From NCBI GenBank assembly GCA_922989275.2, contig OV277856.1, forward strand, positions 85,951,038-86,015,037: a DNA stretch of 64,000 nucleotides, written 5' to 3'. A program made the translations under genes and the position numbers. The stretch is from Gari tellinella (taxonomy: Eukaryota; Mollusca; Bivalvia; Cardiida; Psammobiidae). The notes under the pieces are model-generated. The model was not told where the DNA came from. It made no database searches and was given only the letters and a program-made list of their open reading frames with translations. Shown here piece by piece: positions 1-12,108 of this stretch. Positions within the stretch are counted from its first letter, which is position 1. Every line of letters begins with the position of its first letter.

Positions 1-1250
1 TATTTTGTAAGCAATTATCAATGAAGTTTGCCTATATACATTTTTTAAAAATGTTTTTGAATAGTTTCAGACTCATTGAAATCCAAAATGGCTGCCAAAT
101 TGCTATTTTAAGTAACAGCTGGTTAACTGCTTTTATTGACTGTATTTGATACTCATATAAACAATTTTAAATGATTCTTATTGAATATTTATTGAGAGTT
201 TAAATGATTCTTATTGAATATTAACTGAGCGTTTCGGTTAGCTTTTATTTAGATTGGTTCCTGTCACCCAGTGCAGATATAATCCAATATGGCTGCGGTT
301 GATACCTTTCTTTCTAATTTCTACTAATATAATTTGTCTTGATTTGAAAGGTTATGCAAATAACTGTTTGTGTATTTCCATGTCATTATGCCAAACATAA
401 TTCATACCGATAAATCCTGAAGTTGGTAATGATTTAACATGATAATAAGTGGCCTGTATTGACCACCATAGAATCCCAAGTGTTTATTTGGTCAAAATTG
501 ATTTGGTCAGATATGGATAACTACATGTATATGGATATATGTGCCAATAAAGTGGATATTTCTTTACAAAAGGTGAACATATTTATTCTGACTGAGTATC
601 AAAATAAATTTACATAAGGTGTAGCACTATATAAAAACCCATTTTTGTACCCAGATATGTATTGTACACAGAAACATATTTGTCACTAGTTTTCGCGTGT
701 TAGTGGAACTTGTTATTTTCAGTTGATAGTTATTATGCATATCAATGGAGAATATACTAGTCACCTGGCCATAGCATTGTATATCATGCTTGTTTCAAAG
801 CATGGGTAATGTCATTTTTAAATCTGCGGAAACAAATATGGGACTTAGGTTAACCACTTAATGGCACAACAAGCACCCGAACCTTAATGCCCTTTTACTG
901 ATATAACGGGTTTACTGTGGAGAAACTTTGATTTAAACGAAGCTTTGTTTTCTTTTAACAAGTGTAATGTAGTTAGACTGTAAGATGGGCACCAATAAGT
1001 CGAGGAAGTGTGTCTGACTCATTGACAAAAAACCCAGTGTTTAAGTGAAGTCAAATCTTTGTTGAAAAGACCTGGGCACACATTAAAAAAACCGATTTGA
1101 TCAGACGAGAGAGAAGCCGTGTCTCCAAATATGTGTCCATCATTCTTCCAGCGTAATTTAATGAATCAATAGGTAATCATGTGAGCTGCCACAACAATAT
1201 CAAGTGCTGCTGTTCAGGGTCCTATGCATTGCGTGTTGGACTATTGTAGA
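1..1250. repeat. Partial copy of the foldback-arm repeat
   Basis: This stretch matches, in the same orientation, the left arm of the large inverted repeat at 13928-19675, aligning with about 14190-15790. Shared landmarks include the motif CCAAAATGGCTGCC near the start, the stretch around 1010-1060 ending in AAGTGAAGTCAAA, and GTGTCTCCAAATATGTGTCC near 1118. It has one of the two roughly 360-bp internal units present in the 14-kb copy. No coding potential was recognised. The identity level is estimated by eye, not computed, and the copy continues off the left edge. Confidence 0.7.
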
Positions 1251-2946
1251 CCGTAGGGCAATGTTATATTCAACAAAACAACAGCTCACCCGAGGAACCA
1301 AGAACAATCTGCTCTACACCAGTCTGGGGTGATGTTGTGAGCAACAGAGTAACAAGGTCATCATAATCTACATTCATATGCTTATGCTTAACTGTTCTGG
1401 GGACATTGCTCCGCAAAGCAGCTCCTATACTTATGATGGGTCGAGGGGTGATTCTAAAATTCCAACCCAACAATACGCATATATTATTTCAGTCTGTAGC
1501 TGTTGCATTGTAGCAAGACCGGGAACCAAACTGCTGCAAATAGCAAGTCGAATGATTGGATTGAACCGAAAAAAAGTATACCACAAGGCTTAACTTTTTT
1601 TATCTTTTATACACTCAAAAGAAAATAAAAAAAAAAGTCTGCGCTATTTAAATTCGATCGGTTTCGCTCATTTCACTGGTATTATGTATTCAATTGAACA
1701 TTTTCTTTGCATGCTTAAATACGTTTCCTCAGTCCATTGATGGACTACCCCCAAATTGTCTCGATAGGTGTAAATTTAACTGTCAAAGCATGCAGCACAT
1801 GCTATACCAATTTCAATTTACCTGGTGAGGCCCAGATTATACCCATGCTCTAGTGATTTTCAATGGTTATTTCTAACCAAACTATCAAATATAAAGGTCG
1901 GGTTTCACATGAGAAGCTTCAATGGTTCTTTGCTACCGCATGTCCATAAGACCCATGTTTTTTGCAAGGAAATTGTCTGGCAAGGCGTTATGATCGAAAG
2001 GTCGTCAGGAGATGTCTTGAAAGAACAAAATCTCCCGATATCGCCCGTAAATATGGAGAAAATCTATTTTAAAGTGTGATATCGTAGACAACCAAGGGAA
2101 ATCATTTGCTCCCAAAATGGCGGCGCTATTTACTTTCGGTTTATTACAGGCGTAACATACCTGTTATTGTCACAGTATGCGGCCTCCACTTACTTCCGGT
2201 CGATTAGGCATACAGTATCTGTATTCCTAGTCGCAAAATTTGAAATTGACGTGGTAAATCACACTAGTATTTCAAAGCTCTTACGAATAGGCATACAGAC
2301 ATTGTATGCCTATTCATCCGGAGGTAAGTGGAGTCCGCATACTGTGATTGTGATGGCTAACCAATTATAATTTTCGTGATAAATTTCTGATTGAAGATAA
2401 AACTGCTTGTGTGATGGATCGCTCAATTAAAGTGTCACTTAAAGTATTAATTATTACAAGTCAGTGATGTTCCGCCTTAATTTGTGATATCCAGAAATTA
2501 GCTAGTGTCAAATATAGTGATTGAACTTTGCGTGTTTCCGTCTGTCCATTCATGTCTTCTTTGTCCAGAGCATAATTCCTAAACCACATCAATTATGGAT
2601 ACCAAATATGTTGTGTGAGTGCATCGTGAGAATGCACAGAGTTCCATAACATGTCCAGGTCGTTGTGGCCTGAACCATGACATTGAACGATGACATCATT
2701 CATTGAAAAAGTTTGTTTGGAGCATATTTTCTACCCAACATCAGTTAGAGATACCAATATTGCTGTGTGAGTACGACATATACATGTACATGTATATATT
2801 TGCTTTCTGATATACTTTCATCTTGATTTACGCTTTTACCTATCTAAAACATCAGCATTGTCTTCTTTCATTGCGAGAGTATATCATTCTGAGATTCCGT
2901 CGCTGTGTCTAATCTATTATAAACTGTTTAAATGATTATTTTTCAG
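1251..2946. other. Intergenic or 5' intronic DNA upstream of the channel exon
   Basis: No exon could be supported here. Short open frames exist but none resembles a signal peptide followed by a splice donor in the needed phase, so the first coding exon of the channel gene may lie here unrecognised or to the left of the window. The stretch contains a foldback at 2171-2345 and an AAAATGGCGGC motif at 2114-2124, which resembles a YY1 binding site. Confidence 0.5.
2171..2345. repeat. Foldback repeat of about 175 bp
   Basis: The stretch starting CACAGTATGCGG at 2171 is mirrored by CCGCATACTGTG ending at 2345. The inner arms (CCTCCACTTAC / GTAAGTGGAG and ATTAGGCATACAG / CTGTATGCCTATT-like) also pair. 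It looks like a small non-autonomous inverted-repeat element. No superfamily can be assigned because a target duplication is not obvious. Confidence 0.6.
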
Positions 2947-3089
2947 TACCGTTGATACTGATGGCCTACTCATACGGTGTTGCCAGCAACTTTCGACTCT
3001 CCCTCTTGAATAACTTTGACGCCCACTCTCGGCCAGAGGATGTCACTTCAGTTAAAGTTGGTCTCAACCTTGTCAGTGTGAATAGTTTG
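2947..3089 (+). CDS. Cys-loop ligand-gated channel subunit (nicotinic receptor-like), exon encoding the start of the ligand-binding domain
   Basis: This is the first recognisable exon of a pentameric Cys-loop channel subunit, which forms a neurotransmitter-gated cation pore in the plasma membrane. The acceptor is TTTTCAG at 2940-2946 and the donor is GTAAGG at 3090. The exon starts in phase 1 (two bases finish a codon) and ends in phase 0. It reads PLILMAYSYGVASNFRLSL, then LLNNFDAHSRPEDVTS and VKVGLNLVSVNSL. This matches the nicotinic N-terminal helix and first strand: a 'LL..Y....RP' motif, then 'V..GL.L.....L'. A methionine at 2961 is probably internal, because no signal peptide follows it; the true start should be in an upstream exon not identified here. 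Function is inferred from the family; the ligand is unknown. Confidence 0.85.
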
Positions 3090-3547
3090 GTAAGGAACAG
3101 TGCCATTCAAACAAAACATACAACCAAACTCATTTTAAGCAGTTACCACTATTAAGCAGGTGAACGCTTAATGAAACACAAATACCGAGAGCTCAGATAA
3201 GGTTTTCTACATTACGTTTGTCCTTGTATTAACCAGCCGTCTGCCTTTTTAGCAATCTCTTAACAAATGCACTAGATATGTACAATGTATGTGTCATGTG
3301 AGTGGCTACTTAAAACATTGTAGACTGTATTAATATAAAGAAAACCTTTTATTTTAGGCATTTTGACAGGAGAAAAATCGATATGAGTGCTGATCAAAAG
3401 CCTACTACTCGGTGCCTGATCATGACTCAGCCTGGTTGCAAAATCTAGTGGAGTAAATGCTATTTTATACATTCGTCTGTGTGCGAATACCAGTGCTGAT
3501 TGATTTGTGTAATGCGAATACCAGTGCCGTCAATGATTATTGATACA

Positions 3548-3795
3548 TTAATTCATTCACCCCTTGAACTTTTGATTGGCGATTCGAATTTCCAATTAAA
3601 TCTGGTCTATGTTTGACTATTTAATGTTGTTTTCTGCAATATATTGTAAAATGGTAAACAGTGCAGATCCTATTCAGATATCTCCCCAAGAACCATCTAA
3701 TCAGGATCTACACTGTTTGCATAAAACGAGTGTACTCTACACATGTTGCCTGTTTGTAAATAACGAGTATACTTGTTGCTAGGGATGAATGTGTA
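3548..3795. mobile_element. Degenerate type B hairpin MITE in a channel-gene intron
   Basis: The left end TTAATTCATTCACCCC and right end GCTAGGGATGAATGTG match the type B miniature elements that are common after 31 kb. The central hairpin (about 3657-3720, AAACAGTGCAGATCC ... GGATCTACACTGTTT) is partly decayed near its tip. It sits in the first visible intron of the channel gene. Confidence 0.6.
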
Positions 3796-4020
3796 AGGAT
3801 AACCTTTTTGTTCTGAACCCATTTGATGATATATCGCGTTCGTATTTGCAGGCAGAAAATGCTCTGTCCTTCATGAAAAAGATACCCATGTGATATATCT
3901 CTGAGTGTGCGCGTGTGTCTGTCGTAGAATGTTGATGATAAGAGGTGACGACAACAATTGGAGAAACTGTCATTTTATGTATACACATGTTATGCAATAT
4001 TTATTATTTGCTTTTTAAAG

Positions 4021-4065
4021 GACTGGAGGGAACAAGTTTTATCAGCCACGGGATGGTTTACTGTG
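4021..4065 (+). CDS. Cys-loop channel subunit, 45-bp exon
   Basis: This 45-bp exon, phase 0 at both ends, is flanked by acceptor TTTTTAAAG and donor GTAAGC. It encodes DWREQVLSATGWFTV, the counterpart of the nicotinic segment 'DEKNQVLTTNVWL'. A tiny 45-bp exon at this point is the conserved arrangement in nicotinic receptor genes as I recall it, and this supports both the family and the model. It joins in frame to 2947-3089 and to 9247-9356. Confidence 0.88.
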
Positions 4066-5435
4066 GTAAGCATTTTTACAATAGCATAAGATGTGTGAGG
4101 ATACAATGCACTTAAACTTAACTTAGACCCAAACATAGACGAATTTAAACTATATCTCAAACAATGACAACACCGGAAAATATCAATTCAAGGCAAAGTA
4201 TATATGACGTGACGCGCGATGTTCGTACACATTTTAAAATGACGCTTACTGATCAGTATAAAAATCAATAAGAAAGTCAATTTTAGCTCGATATATTTGA
4301 TCGATACATCAAATTAATCAGCAGAAAGTAAACAATAACATCACACCATTTATCTAATTCTAATTATTTTGAAAGATTTTGAAAAATTAAGTTAAAATGT
4401 AATTTCTACCAAAAATTGGCGTGTCACACGTAACAAAAATTCATTCCCCTTAAGTTTTACAGGCGTATATCTCATATGTTTTTCATCCAAATGCCTTCAA
4501 AATCTGGCGGAACAATGTTTATGTCAACATTTATCAATGAAGTAGTTTTGGTTAAATTCAAAGTGCATTTCCGCTTCCGGTCGAAAAAACAAGTTGAGTA
4601 CAGAAAGTGTCACACTTAGAGGAAATTCCACAGTGCAGATACAAAAACACAGATTATTATAAAAAATATTAACGAAGTAAGAACACATTCTCTACCATAT
4701 AAAAGTTCACTTGATGCTGATTGTAATTGCACATGTAGATATTGATGAAACGTTGAATAGTTCACTTGATTGATATTTTATTAAGGTTGAAAAAATGTCA
4801 CACATGGCATTTTTCAGTGTTTTTTTTACGTGTATCTGTTTTAATGTCATTTTAAAGTAAATGTACACAAAAATAAAGTGCAAGAAATATTTTTATCAAA
4901 CGGTTCATTATCTCAGCTTTTAAATGATATAATTTTCTTTGCCGTGCGTTAAACAGTCTTGGTTTTATAACTGTTTTAAAAAACTTGATTTTTTGTCACA
5001 CTTAGACGTCGCGCACGATTCGTACAAACGTCCAGATCGCCGTCCAAATCTGACGTTTATATCGAGTTTTTGAGTAGCCTTTCAATTGTACATTGCGATA
5101 CATGATCACACATACAATTTCAAATATAGCTATAATATACCTCTTTACTATGACATTGATTAGCTACAAATAATGGGACATACGGTAAACATTTTGTCTC
5201 TTTAAACCAAAAAACAATCGCACGATTTCTAGCGACCCTTCACATTGTCTAGCTACAAAGAATGTACTGCTAAATGTGTTCTCTTAATGGTGTGGTTCTC
5301 TTTTTTTGGTGTAAAGTACATGTACCTCTGGCACAAACCTGTTTTACAGATAGAGCTAGCGCTGTTAGAACTATCAGAGCTAAACGTCTGGTAATTATTT
5401 TGTTTTGACTCTATCGAAGGAGTTTCCCTAACTGT

Positions 5436-7055
5436 CAGGGGCGTAGCCAGCGATACGCACGTACGCACGTGCGTAACATCAGTTTGAAAAATAAAAAATC
5501 AAACATGGCCAAAAATGGCATAAAAACCGAAGGCTAAGGGGGGTTAGACCTTAAAGTCTAAAATGAAGATTTCAAACACACTTCAGAGCTCACCATTTCA
5601 GTTCTAATTTCCATTTTTCTCCCCGGGGGAGAACCCCCGGACCCCCTTCCAGCATTGATCAATTTCAATATTTAGAAAACCAAGAACTTAGTAACTACAA
5701 AGACGGCAGCCTCAAGCCTACGGTGCTACATGTAATCTGCTACACGTACCTCTCGTGCGTCTAAACATTGAGTCAAACAGTTATATAATGTTATGTCTTA
5801 TATAATGAACCTTTGAAGAAAATTGTATGGATCACATAGTTCGTATTTAGTGCCCAAAATCCCCCACCAATAATTTTTCATAGTTCATATACATGTACAT
5901 GTGGATTGTACGTACAATGTATACCTAAAACGTCTAAAAGTCGAAAGTTCTTGGAAATATATAGGTTAGTCACATTGATCGTATTCATTGTCCAAAATCC
6001 CATCAAACACACTTCAGAACTCACCATTTCTGTTCTTATTTCGATTTTTTCTCCCGGGGGATGACCCCCGGACCCCCACTTTCATCTGTCAAGTTCAAGT
6101 TTCAGAAAATAAAGAACTTAGTTACTACAAAGTTGGCAGCCTGAAAAACTTCTACAGTGTTTCGTGTACTTCACGTGAGCCTCTTAAAGTCAAATAGTTC
6201 TAGCAGTGGGAAAATTAGTCACAAAAAAAGGTTGTGTCTAATAAAACAGAGCCTTCAAAGCAATTGTATGGTTCACGTTGATCGTATTCAGTGTCCATAT
6301 TCCCTCCAAAAACACTTCAGAGCTCACCATTTCAGTTCTTGTTACCATTTTTCTCCCCGGGGGAGGACCCCCGAACCCCCACTTGCATTTTTCAAGTTCG
6401 AGTTTTGGAAACTCAGGATCTTAACAACTACACATTTAAATCAGCATCATGAAAAAAATACGGTGTTTCATGCACAGGTCTCTCGTGCGGCAAAGTCAAA
6501 TTATTATAGCGGAAAAAATGATAATCACTAAATTTATTGTTATGTTATAACGGAGCTTTGAACACAATTGTATGGTTCACATAGATCGTATTCAGTGCTC
6601 CAGATCTCTCTAAACACACTTCAGAGCTCACCATTTCAGTTCTTATTTCCATTTTTCTCCCGGGGGAGGACTCCTGAACCCCCACTTGCATTTTTCAAGT
6701 TCGAGTTTCGGAAACTCAGGATCTCAACAACTACAAATTTAAGTCGACATCATAAAAGACTACAGTGCTTCTTGTATATACCACTCGTGCGGCTAAAGGT
6801 TAAATTATTTTAGCAGAAAAAACGCTGATCACAAAATTTAATCATATGTTGGACACATTTGTATAGTTCACATAGATCGAATTCAGTGCTCCAAATCCCT
6901 CTAAATACACTTCAGAGCTCACCATTTTACTTCTAAATTCCTTTTTTTCTCCAGGGGGAGGCCCCCCGGACCCCCACCAGCAGGAGGGGGTAACCCCCCT
7001 CCCGCACCCTCCCCCTGATGTGCGTAACATTCGTTCAAGCCTGGCTACGCCGCTG
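5436..7055. mobile_element. 1.6-kb hAT-like non-autonomous element with internal tandem array
   Basis: The ends are CAGGGGCGTAGCCAG at 5436 and, reversed, CAGCGGCGTAGCCAG ending at 7055 (14 of 15 match). Both are flanked by ACTGT (5431-5435 and 7056-7060), which looks like a target duplication. Inside, a unit recurs with the marker CACTTCAGAGCTCACCATTT (or close variants) near 5578, 6009, 6312, 6615 and 6907, spacing about 300 bp for the last four. Each unit carries a GC-rich CCCGGGGGAG segment in otherwise AT-rich DNA. No transposase frame is visible. CAG...CTG ends suggest hAT-like, but the 5-bp duplication is shorter than the usual 8. Confidence 0.7.
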
Positions 7056-8139
7056 ACTGTTCCCATAACTTTTTTCTGAAGACTAAAATTATTTGGAAAT
7101 TTTGCACTTTATGTTCTTAATGTTCTTAAACAGTGCCAAAACGGCTTATTTAGTGCGCAACTCTCTGTACATTTAGTTTGACATCGTTTTACACGGGTTT
7201 AACTGTAGATTCCCTTATGTAAACAGGCATGTCGTGATGTCATGATCATACGTCATAGATACGGATGACGAACACTTATGACGCGTGGACTATAATGAAT
7301 GCATTTGTAAACACAGCATATTCTGACCACCCATTGCATCTCGCAGGCGGAATTTAATCATTTGAAGTCTTCTGAAAAAGGACCATCGCTTAATTATTTA
7401 CCGATTATTCTGAAAGCAGACTTTTCAGTTCAAACGTTCGTCTGCTTCAAAAAATTTGATCTTCATTGATTGTACTTATATAGCCATGCTGATTCTCTTC
7501 AGGCTAAAATAAGTAGGACACTGTTTGTAATTCTAATTGATCTCTCCCCACATATCGCGAAAATGCGAAAATCCAAATGCTGCGAAAATCCAAGTGCCAA
7601 TTTCTTCACATTAATAAATGTTTTCGCATTTCGATAATTAGTGTCCATATAAAATAACTGTTTAAAATGCGGAACGTTCTTTAGGTCTCTTTTCTTAATT
7701 TATATTAATATTACGTCAACGTCATGTTACACAAATTTGTACGAACATCGCGCGTCACGTCTATGTTATTGAAACCTTTGCAATACCAAAACTCATCTAC
7801 CATTTAACGGTTCTTAAAATCCCCCTCCCTTCATGAACAACACGACTTATTGACGATATTTTATTTGATTTGTCATGATAAAAACCAGCTGAAATAAATA
7901 GAAGCGTACTAATACAAAATATAAAAACAGTGGATTAGAACGATTTAATAAGTTCATATTGGATTGAAAGCTACATGTAGTTGCATTAACCGTATATTCG
8001 ACTCTAACTGTGATTGCACAATAAAAAGTATATCCATGTATGTTGGTAAGCTTTATAAATTTGATGGGAAATTTTATTTGTATTTAATTGCCAATGCAGA
8101 GACCTTCAACCAACGAATTCGTAGTTTGCCATGTCTCTC

Positions 8140-8205
8140 TCCAGCCCCAACCCCCCCAACCCCCCCCCCCCCCCCCAACCCCAAAAAAAGAAAGAAAAAA
8201 AGACA
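8140..8205. repeat. C-rich and A-rich low-complexity tract
   Basis: A run of C with scattered A (near 8149-8180) passes directly into A-rich AAAGAAAG sequence. Open frames through it on both strands give proline or glycine runs and are not credible genes. Confidence 0.85.
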
Positions 8206-9246
8206 CAAACAACAAATACGTGGCCTTTTTTTCGATCGCATGTGATAAGAATCTAAACCATTACAAAAGACCATTTTCAAAGACCATAAATCAAAAGACA
8301 ATTTCACGAAAAAAATCTACTTTCCACTTACTACATAACTATGTCTGAAATCAACTGGATTTTTTTCTTCAGAAAAGCTAAGTGGTAACTGGTGTCAGAA
8401 CCATGCCACCATACAAACAAAATAAATAACTGTTTAAATAGAGCGAGTTCAGTTGCCCTATACAAATAGGGTTGTACTTGGGTTAGTTTGTATGAAGTAA
8501 AGTATCTACCCTAGTTCACAATCAACAAAACATAATAATTATACGTAGAGTGAGATTCTCATGTAAAATAATATGGCATATATTTCTGACTTGCTGTTAA
8601 TATTTATCTATAAATTGCAAAGACGACTAATATTGGTCCAATATGTATACATCTAAAGTCCAGTGCAGCGGTTATATAATAATACTACTTTGATTTTATT
8701 TATTTTTAAGTTTGGACATTATGTATTTTTTAGTGATCGACCAATCTGTCATAATGTAACAAGCTGTCACTCTCTTCCGCCATTTTCTATTTCTGTCATC
8801 TTGTTTGCCTCCAACCCGTTTTCCATATTATCTCATTTATTTCATTCTTTTTTATCCCTTTTCTTCATCTTCTTTTTCTGCATATATTTCTTCTTTATTG
8901 TAGCATGGCATCAATAAATGTTAGTACTTTGTGTTGATAGCCCTAGGTCAAATGCAACAAAGATTTGCATGCACTTGATATGTGTGTTTCCAAACACATG
9001 TACTCCATTGAATGCCGTCCACTATAAAATCAGAATACAGCGTACTTTTGCGAACATGTTGTGTTTTCAGTGTAACGGAGAAAAAATAATTATCTTTTCT
9101 TATCAGTTTGTATTTTTAATTCATTGGCTGTTTTGCTGTTACTCTTAGTATAAACCGGAATTTGGTTACAAGTGATGTTTCCAATAAAGCATATAATTGT
9201 ATGTTTCTGGTAAAAATCATTTCCAATAGCGCACATAACATTGCAG

Positions 9247-9356
9247 GTATGGACGCATCCACGCACTTCGTGGATCCCTGCCAACTACGGCAACATAACG
9301 TCACTTCATTTCTTCGAAGGAGAAGTATGGAGACCAGATATTGTCATTGAAAATGC
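9247..9356 (+). CDS. Cys-loop channel subunit, 110-bp exon (WxPD.. segment)
   Basis: The acceptor is TTGCAG and the donor GTAAGT. The exon is 110 bp, entered in phase 0 and left in phase 2. It encodes VWTHPRTSWIPANYGNITSL, then HFFEGEVWRPDIVIENA. This matches the nicotinic 'VW..Y.L.WNP..YG.I..I......WRPDIVLYNNA' block, including the WRPDI motif near the agonist-binding face. NIT at the tip is a possible N-glycosylation site. The preceding intron is 5.2 kb and the following one 11.8 kb; the latter is swollen by the giant inverted repeat. Confidence 0.92.
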
Positions 9357-9686
9357 GTAAGTATCTATCTAATTGCGTCCAAAACAAATCGGTTGAATGC
9401 AGCATCTTTTGTGATCAGTTGTTGACGCCACTAATAAATTCGCGTAAATTGGATAATTCAATGGACAGCAGGAAGTAGAGTTTGGAATAGTCTAGAATGT
9501 TTCCATAATTCAAAATGGGTGTCACATATAAATATTCACAGGGCCTTCTTCTAGCAATACCCAGCATGATTTTCTAAAATGCATTTACTCGCCATATTAC
9601 AACTTCCATTGGAATTTACGGGACATTTATTTGTTTCCAATATATGTGAATAGTCTTGTGTGAATCGATTCCTATGTTAAATGATA

Positions 9687-10009
9687 CAGTACTGAACCTT
9701 ATTAAATTAACAATTTTTGCGATTCGCTTGCAATTCGATGGCAATTCGCTTGCAATTCGATGGTAATTCGCTTGCAATTCAAAAAAATAACTCTACCCTC
9801 GGATAAGTTTTCTTGAGTGGTGTATCTCACAAATGTTCGCAAATATGCCTTCGCAAATTTTTTAGATTCCATTTTTGTCACAACCGCTTCGGAAAATTCG
9901 CGTAAAAATATTCAAAAGTTGGATTTGTTTTTTGAAGCGCCCGATTCGATGGCAATTCGATGGCAATTCGCTTGCGATTATCAATTTAATTTAATAAGTT
10001 TCAGTACTG
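9687..10009. mobile_element. TA-flanked MITE with 22-bp minisatellite
   Basis: The ends pair as CAGTACTGAA at 9687 and TTCAGTACTG ending at 10009, each next to TA. Subterminal sequence also pairs (TTATTAAATTAA against TTAATTTAATAA). Inside is a short array alternating GCAATTCGCTT and GCAATTCGATG near 9720-9780 and 9948-9980. It resembles Tc1/pogo-type miniature elements. No protein is encoded. Confidence 0.7.
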
Positions 10010-10238
10010 TATGAATATGTTGATGAAAAATGAATATATCAGTGTAAAGTAACATTTAGAACAGGTGAAGTGAAGCTTGGAACATTAGATGCAAGGAACA
10101 CTCTGAATATCGCAGATGAAGAGGAAAATACCATTGATGGAATTTATCACTCTCTTTATATCTGAATAATTGTCATTTATATACATTGTATGTACATGTA
10201 CATTAAAAATATGTACGGTGTTTTAAAAGTTATGCATG

Positions 10239-10347
10239 TAGTTAGAACATATTTAGTGAAATCTTAATGGTTAAGAAGGGGCGGGACGAGCGTTAGCGAG
10301 TGACCTACTTCTTAGCCATTAAAATTTCACTTAATATGTTCTAACTA
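10239..10347. repeat. Inverted repeat of about 109 bp
   Basis: TAGTTAGAACAT ... CTTAATGGTTAAGAAG on the left pairs with CTTCTTAGCCATTAA ... ATGTTCTAACTA on the right, around a GC-richer loop (about 10279-10308). It is probably a small foldback element. Confidence 0.6.
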
Positions 10348-11499
10348 ACTTAGAATATAAACTGTTATTTGATTGGCCTAGGATATAATATCCCCACGTT
10401 ATTTGTAAACATACCGCGCTTATTCTGGTAGTGAGATCGCCAAATATGGCAGTATTTACAACTAGTTGCTACGAGGCGGAGTTATCTATACCGCGTGCAG
10501 ATACCACGCTACGTCGAAAAACAAACAAAATTCTTAATGATTAAGTGTCGTGCTTAATGGGGTACAAAAGGCAGTTTGATTGGTTACAAATGTAGGTTAT
10601 ATTCTGATCGTGGTTATAAATGGGGTTTCCGCGCTCTTAATTGATACCAGGTTTTTTTAGGTGAAGCGTAACATCGCGTTTAAAGTCATGTGTTTTGTTA
10701 AGAGACCCGATACCTTCTGGTATAATGCCTTCTGGATTGTTTAATTTTTTAATAAAAAAACCGTTTCAAGTTTCAAAACTTGTTTTTGGTATTGTTCAGT
10801 TGAAGTCTCTGCATGTGGTCAAATTCTAAATATTGAATACTTTGTTGAAATCATACTTAGATAAAGTGGCACATAATTCTTGAAAATACTAAAATATATG
10901 GTTCAATCTTAACACGTTAACACTGCCTTCTTTCCAGACATATCACGTTTTCATAGCAATTCAATTATAACACTTGCTCTACACGAAATATCTTAAGTTG
11001 GTCCCCGGTCTTCTTTTTTCCGTCAAACCTCATTTAAACTTTATTAAATTGAAATATACCATATGGAGAGTGAAAATTTGTGAAAATGAAAAAAATACAG
11101 CACCGTTATTTTACTGACAGAACCTTTCGTCGAGAAAAGTTCCATTTTTAAATAAACCAGAATGTTTTCTTGATAAAATATTTTAACTCAATAATTTCTA
11201 TACAGTCAAGTAAACTGTACAGTCAATATGATATATTTTGTTTTGGGGGCTGTCTTTTGTATGTTTATGCATGTTTATTTTAGATTTTTGTAGTTATTTG
11301 TCTTTTCTCGACGGCCTGCATTGGGCGCTCTACTATTGTTTTTTATCAGTCGGCAACTTTTAGCCGGTCGTTTTATTGCTGATTGGTGGTGGTAATATGA
11401 TCGCCGTTTTGGAAACTGTCTAATTTATATGTTTATTTATGTATTATTTTAGATCTAATTGTAGTTATTTTGTTTTTTCTCGCTTTGTAGGTACATTTA

Positions 11500-11566
11500 T
11501 GTTATTTCATATGAAGCGCTTTTGAACGCAAAACCCCTGTGTGAAAAGAGCGCTATATAAAGCTGG

Positions 11567-11596
<30 letters not shown>
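11500..11596 (+). repeat. Retroelement-like 3' tail with (TAA)n
   Basis: AGCGCTATATAAAGCTGG followed by a TAA microsatellite (about 11567-11596) resembles the 3' ends of animal SINE/CR1-type retroelements. A segment near 11271-11310 is repeated imperfectly at 11440-11483. The 5' limit is not resolved. Confidence 0.5.
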
Positions 11597-11597
<1 letters not shown>

Positions 11598-12108
11598 TTA
11601 CCAAAACAAGAATATTTCTTGCAATATTTTCTGGAAACATCAATGTTTAAGAAAAGTCCAAATCTGAAAAAGTCACTAAATTTCAAATAACAAACAATAT
11701 ACCTGTGAACATATACTAATTTTAGATATAAGATAGATATTACTTAAAGCCAGTATGTAGCTGTCAAGTAGCCAAAATCGCGCATTTCTTAAATCTGAAC
11801 ATTCAGGCACATACGTAATCTAAACATAAAAAGAAGTAACCCGCTATGTATATGGTGGCAACATTGCTTACAAACCCATGAATTTGGTGGAAAGAAGTCG
11901 AGTTTTAAATCGGTTTGTTGACATCCGATCAACGGCGGAGATTTTCCGAGTTCGTTCGGCTTGCGCCCGGTAAAGATGTTTTCATAGTGTTTTCTTCTGA
12001 CTTGGCAGGGTTATTTTTAGATTGGAACATTCTAAAACTTTAAAAGGGATGAGTATTCCCTACATTCAGCAAGAGACATTGATAGCTGTATTTATTGTGC
12101 GCAATATA

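Larger units (their letters stand above)
4066..9246. other. 5.2-kb intron of the channel gene
   Basis: The intron contains a 1.6-kb CAG-ended transposon (5436-7055) and two inverted 23-bp stretches sharing GACGCGCGATGTTCGTAC (4206-4228 and, reversed, 7739-7761). A C-rich then A-rich low-complexity tract lies near 8145-8200. The remaining sequence is AT-rich with nothing recognised. Confidence 0.6.

Noticed and set aside
2961..2963. ATG as the start codon of the channel subunit
   Set aside because: No signal peptide follows, and a good splice acceptor lies just upstream in a phase that requires an earlier exon.
8074..8348. Overlapping proline- or glycine-rich open frames
   Set aside because: Produced by a C-rich low-complexity tract; frames on both strands are equally open.
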